Positions 5,484-8,067 of a stretch of 8,067 nt of DNA are shown piece after piece. The notes beneath the pieces are model-generated. The model searched no databases. It was given only the letters and a program-made list of their open reading frames with translations, and was not told the DNA's origin. Numbering within the stretch: the stretch's first letter is position 1; every line of letters starts with the position of its first letter. Source of the DNA: Candidatus Bipolaricaulota bacterium (lineage in GTDB: Bacteria; Bipolaricaulota; Bipolaricaulia; UBA7950; UBA9294); contig JAUWNS010000105.1 in the NCBI GenBank assembly GCA_030612485.1, positions 1-8,067 of the forward strand, written 5' to 3'. Made by a program: the position numbers and the translations under genes.

Positions 5484-6746
5484 TTGTCCCAACACTACTT
5501 ACCTGAGCTTGAGGAGCGCTTTTTGCGCTACGTTAAAATCGACACCCAGAGCGATGAAACCTCCAACGAAGCTCCATCTACCGAAAGGCAACTCGACCTT
5601 CTGCGCCTCCTCAAGCAAGAACTCGACGAGATGGGCGCATCCGACGCCCGGATCACCGATTACGGGTGCCTCCTCGCGACGATACCATCGACAGCCCCCA
5701 ACGCACAGACACCGACGGTGGCGCTCCTGGCACATGCCGATACCGCCCCCGCCCTCAGTGGGGCCAACGTAAAGCCGATCGTCCACCGAAACCACGACGG
5801 CTCACCAATCACCCTTCCCGACGATCCGAGCAAGATCTTGAACGAAGAGACAGCGCCGGGTCTTTCAGAGAAGCGTGGCGAAGATATCGTGACTGCGGGC
5901 GGGACCACCCTCCTCGGGGCGGATGACAAAGCGGGTGTCGCCGTCATTATGACCCTCGCCTCCCACCTTCTCTCACATCCGGAGATTCCACACGGCCCAC
6001 TTCGCCTCTGTTTCACCCCGGATGAGGAGATCGGCCGCGGGGTCGACCACCTCACACTCGAGGACCTCGCCGCCGATGTGGCCTACACAATCGATGGGGG
6101 AGCACTCGGCGAGGTGATCTACGAGAGTTTCTCCGCCGACAAGGCAGTGGTCGAGATCACCGGGGTCTCCATCCACCCGGGAACGGCAAAGGGCAAGATG
6201 GTGAACGCCCTCAAGCTCGCCGCCAGGTTTGTCGAGGCCCTTCCAGAACAGACCCGCACTCCAGAGACGACGGACGAACGCGAGGGATTCATCCATCCCT
6301 ACCGGGTAAGCGGGACGGCGGCATATGCCAGACTTTACTTCATCCTCCGCGACTTCGAGCTTGACGGACTGAAGTCACATGGAGATCTGATCCGTTCGGT
6401 GGCAGAGAGGTTGGCCCTTGCCGAGCCGCGGGCGAAGATCGAATGCACTATCACCCCTCAGTATCGCAACATGCGCTACTGGATCGAGAACGAGATGCGC
6501 CCGGTCGAACTCGCGATCGAGGCGATCAAGAAAGAAAAGATCGAGCCGATCATCACCCCTATCCGCGGGGGAACGGACGGAGCCCGCCTGACCGAGATGG
6601 GCCTCATGACACCGAACCTTTTCTGCGGGATGCACAACGTCCACGGACCGCTCGAATGGGTCAGCCTGCAGGACATGGCCAAGGCGACGCAGGTCTGCCT
6701 GAATCTGGTCTGCTTATGGGCGCAAGAAACGCAAATACCAGACTGA
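5484..6746 (+). CDS. pepT: Peptidase T (tripeptide aminopeptidase, M20B)
   Basis: A cytoplasmic zinc exopeptidase that removes the N-terminal residue from tripeptides in the last stage of peptide use. The TTG start at 5484 has AAAGGAG (5472-5478) five bases upstream, and the gene begins 20 bp after the proS stop. It has 420 residues, slightly above the usual 405-410. The two-metal site is complete: LLAHADTAP gives His84 and Asp86, LLGADDKAG the bridging Asp147, FTPDEEIGRG the catalytic Glu181 and ligand Glu182, YTIDGG Asp204, and MHNVHGPLEWV His387. SIHPGTAKGKMVNA (His231) marks the dimerisation domain, and PIRGGTDGARL is the substrate-binding block typical of PepT. There is no signal peptide. 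The RBS-linked spacing suggests co-expression with proS and with the membrane protein that follows. Confidence 0.95.
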   Translation: MSQHYLPELEERFLRYVKIDTQSDETSNEAPSTERQLDLLRLLKQELDEMGASDARITDYGCLLATIPSTAPNAQTPTVALLAHADTAPALSGANVKPIVHRNHDGSPITLPDDPSKILNEETAPGLSEKRGEDIVTAGGTTLLGADDKAGVAVIMTLASHLLSHPEIPHGPLRLCFTPDEEIGRGVDHLTLEDLAADVAYTIDGGALGEVIYESFSADKAVVEITGVSIHPGTAKGKMVNALKLAARFVEALPEQTRTPETTDEREGFIHPYRVSGTAAYARLYFILRDFELDGLKSHGDLIRSVAERLALAEPRAKIECTITPQYRNMRYWIENEMRPVELAIEAIKKEKIEPIITPIRGGTDGARLTEMGLMTPNLFCGMHNVHGPLEWVSLQDMAKATQVCLNLVCLWAQETQIPD

Positions 6747-6768
6747 CGACAACACGGAAGGAGGGACA

Positions 6769-7446
6769 ATGGAGGGAACGTCAGGCAAGAAGGAGATCCT
6801 CCGGGCGAGGGTATTCCAGGTCTATCAGTTCATCGTCGCTACTCTGTGTTCCCTGTGGCTATTGAGCAATGACCGTGTAGTGGGAATAATCGGGGGGCTC
6901 CTGCTAGCAATTCTGGCAGCGATCATGATATCGGAACCCGAGTTCTTGCCCACACAGAAGAGATCAGCAGCAGCCGGTGATCTACCGGGATTCGCACACT
7001 GGCCGACACGCCTATGGGGGGCGATCCTTCTCGGTGCAGCGATCTTCATCACAGCAAACTACCGCATCACCACATCCGCGGAGTTAGGGATCGCGATGCT
7101 CGTTTTGGGGATTGCCAGCATTGTTTACACCTCTATCCGCCAGAGAACAAGAATGATCATCCGTATCCTGGGCTCCCTATTGTTATGCGGAGGAGGAGCG
7201 TTCTTGATCTACCTCAAGGCCCCGATAACCCTGCACGCGGAATCCCTGTGGGTGGCGCTTGGGAGCATCGCAGGGGGGATAATCTGGTCTTCCATCGTAT
7301 GGTTGGTAAACAGGTTCGGCGAACGCGGTGAGACGGCGAGGCTTGCTGAACACCACGGGGTAATGGAATTATCGCTCCCATTTGCATCCCTTCCCCGGCA
7401 CACGAGGTATCCTCGTTCCAAGCGTCGACCACCTCTCAATCGCTAG
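6769..7446 (+). CDS. Multi-pass membrane protein of unknown function
   Basis: The family is not recognised. The ATG at 6769 has AAGGAGGG (6758-6765) just upstream, and the gene begins 22 bp after the pepT stop, so it is a real and probably co-transcribed gene. The product has 225 residues and about six hydrophobic segments: roughly 16-32, 37-54, 82-97, 104-121, 129-147 and 158-180. The N-terminus (GKKEILRARV) and the C-terminal tail (about 45 residues, ending RHTRYPRSKRRPPLNR) are basic and probably cytoplasmic, which fits an even number of spans. The segments are Gly/Ala/Ile/Leu-rich and contain no conserved charged residue that would point to a transporter motif. Position between two peptidases allows a guess of a role linked to peptide uptake or the envelope, but nothing in the sequence shows it. 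Confidence 0.85.
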   Translation: MEGTSGKKEILRARVFQVYQFIVATLCSLWLLSNDRVVGIIGGLLLAILAAIMISEPEFLPTQKRSAAAGDLPGFAHWPTRLWGAILLGAAIFITANYRITTSAELGIAMLVLGIASIVYTSIRQRTRMIIRILGSLLLCGGGAFLIYLKAPITLHAESLWVALGSIAGGIIWSSIVWLVNRFGERGETARLAEHHGVMELSLPFASLPRHTRYPRSKRRPPLNR

Positions 7447-7511
7447 TTTGCACGGGCCAGAACGACAAGCGACCGTGGCGAGCGATACGTAATTCAAGGA
7501 GGAATAGATAG

Positions 7512-8067
7512 ATGCCAGATCCACGGGTTGAGAAATTAGCGGACGTATTGGTCAACTACTCGGTGGCGATTCGACCGGGGGACAGGGTGTTGATCCAAGG
7601 AGGCCCCATTGCAGAGCCGCTGCTGAAGGAGATCCTCGTCAAGGTTCTGCAGGCGGGAGGGTATCCTCTCTCTTTCGTGCGGCTCCCTGGGATGAACGCA
7701 CTGACCTTCCGGCACAGTTCGGATGAACAACTGAAGCACGTGCCCGAGCCGCTTAAGCTCGCTGTCGAGACGTACGATGCGAGCATCTCCCTCATGAGCT
7801 CGGAGAACACTAAGGCGCTGACTAACGTCCCACCGGAGAAGATGGTCCTCTCCAGTCAGGCGCAACGCGACATCATGAAGACCGTGATGCAGCGCTCGGC
7901 AAGGGGCGAGTTCCGCTGGGTGGGGACCCTCTACCCAACGAATGCCTACGCGCAGGATGCCGAGATGGGCTTATCCGAGTACGAGGACTTCGTCTACAGC
8001 GCGTGCCTCCCGGATATGGATGACCCCGTCGGTTACTGGAAGAGCTTCTCTTTGTGGCAACAAAAGA
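7512..8067 (+). CDS. M29-family aminopeptidase, 3' end outside the window
   Basis: The N-terminal 185 residues of a thermophilic-type metallo-aminopeptidase (AmpS/PepS/aminopeptidase T family), which removes N-terminal residues from peptides in the cytoplasm. The ATG at 7512 follows AAGGAGG (7498-7504), and the product begins MPDPRVEKLADVLVNYSVAIRPGDRVLIQG, the usual start of the family. EPLLKEILVKVLQAGGYPL and the later PTNAYAQDAEMGLSEYEDFVY plus DPVGYW are family blocks. Full-length members have about 370-410 residues. The metal ligands lie in the C-terminal half, outside the window, so catalytic competence cannot be judged. The frame is open to the last base. It starts 65 bp after the membrane protein, probably in the same operon as pepT. 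Confidence 0.93.
   Translation, partial: MPDPRVEKLADVLVNYSVAIRPGDRVLIQGGPIAEPLLKEILVKVLQAGGYPLSFVRLPGMNALTFRHSSDEQLKHVPEPLKLAVETYDASISLMSSENTKALTNVPPEKMVLSSQAQRDIMKTVMQRSARGEFRWVGTLYPTNAYAQDAEMGLSEYEDFVYSACLPDMDDPVGYWKSFSLWQQK

Noticed and set aside
1..8067. A new defence, phage or biosynthetic system
   Set aside because: All long plus-strand genes but one belong to well-known housekeeping or transposase families. The single unknown protein gives no support for a system.

Overview
The window comes from a bacterial chromosome of moderately high GC. Gene structure is bacterial: Shine-Dalgarno sequences such as AAGGAGG, TTG start codons, and CCA encoded in the tRNA-Ser gene. The gene set (zinc-type prolyl-tRNA synthetase without the editing insert, PepT, M29 aminopeptidase, AapJ-like amino-acid binding protein) fits an anaerobic or thermophilic candidate lineage. 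A Bipolaricaulota/Acetothermia-like origin is only an impression and was not tested.

Layout. Positions 1-156 hold the 3' part of tRNA-Ser(GCT) and a complete tRNA-Arg(CCG) that lacks an encoded CCA. Next comes the 3' remnant of a minus-strand gene with a heptapeptide repeat, cut off at its N-terminal side by an insertion sequence. The IS (about 318-1648) has 24-bp inverted repeats and one intact ISAzo13-type DDE transposase. Its right end cuts a minus-strand amino-acid ABC transporter binding-protein gene after about 123 codons. The two flanking fragments do not look like halves of one gene and no target duplication is visible, so a deletion or recombination at the IS is likely. A noncoding region of about 375 bp follows. 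It contains paired hairpins, repeated GATAGG motifs and a good sigma-70-type promoter reading toward pyk.

From 2395 onward everything is on the plus strand: pyruvate kinase; a 177-bp gap with two stem-loops; then proS, pepT, an unidentified multi-pass membrane protein and the start of an M29-family aminopeptidase that runs off the window. The last four genes are separated by 20, 22 and 65 bp, each with a strong ribosome binding site, and probably form one transcription unit. Two of them are peptidases that finish peptide breakdown, and proS uses one of the released amino acids. With pyruvate kinase next door, this suggests a peptide- and sugar-using central metabolism.

No new defence, mobile or biosynthetic system can be supported. 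The points most worth a second look are the IS junction with two unrelated truncated genes, the structured leader region at 2126-2164, the dyad around the pyk promoter, and the unknown membrane protein between the two peptidases.
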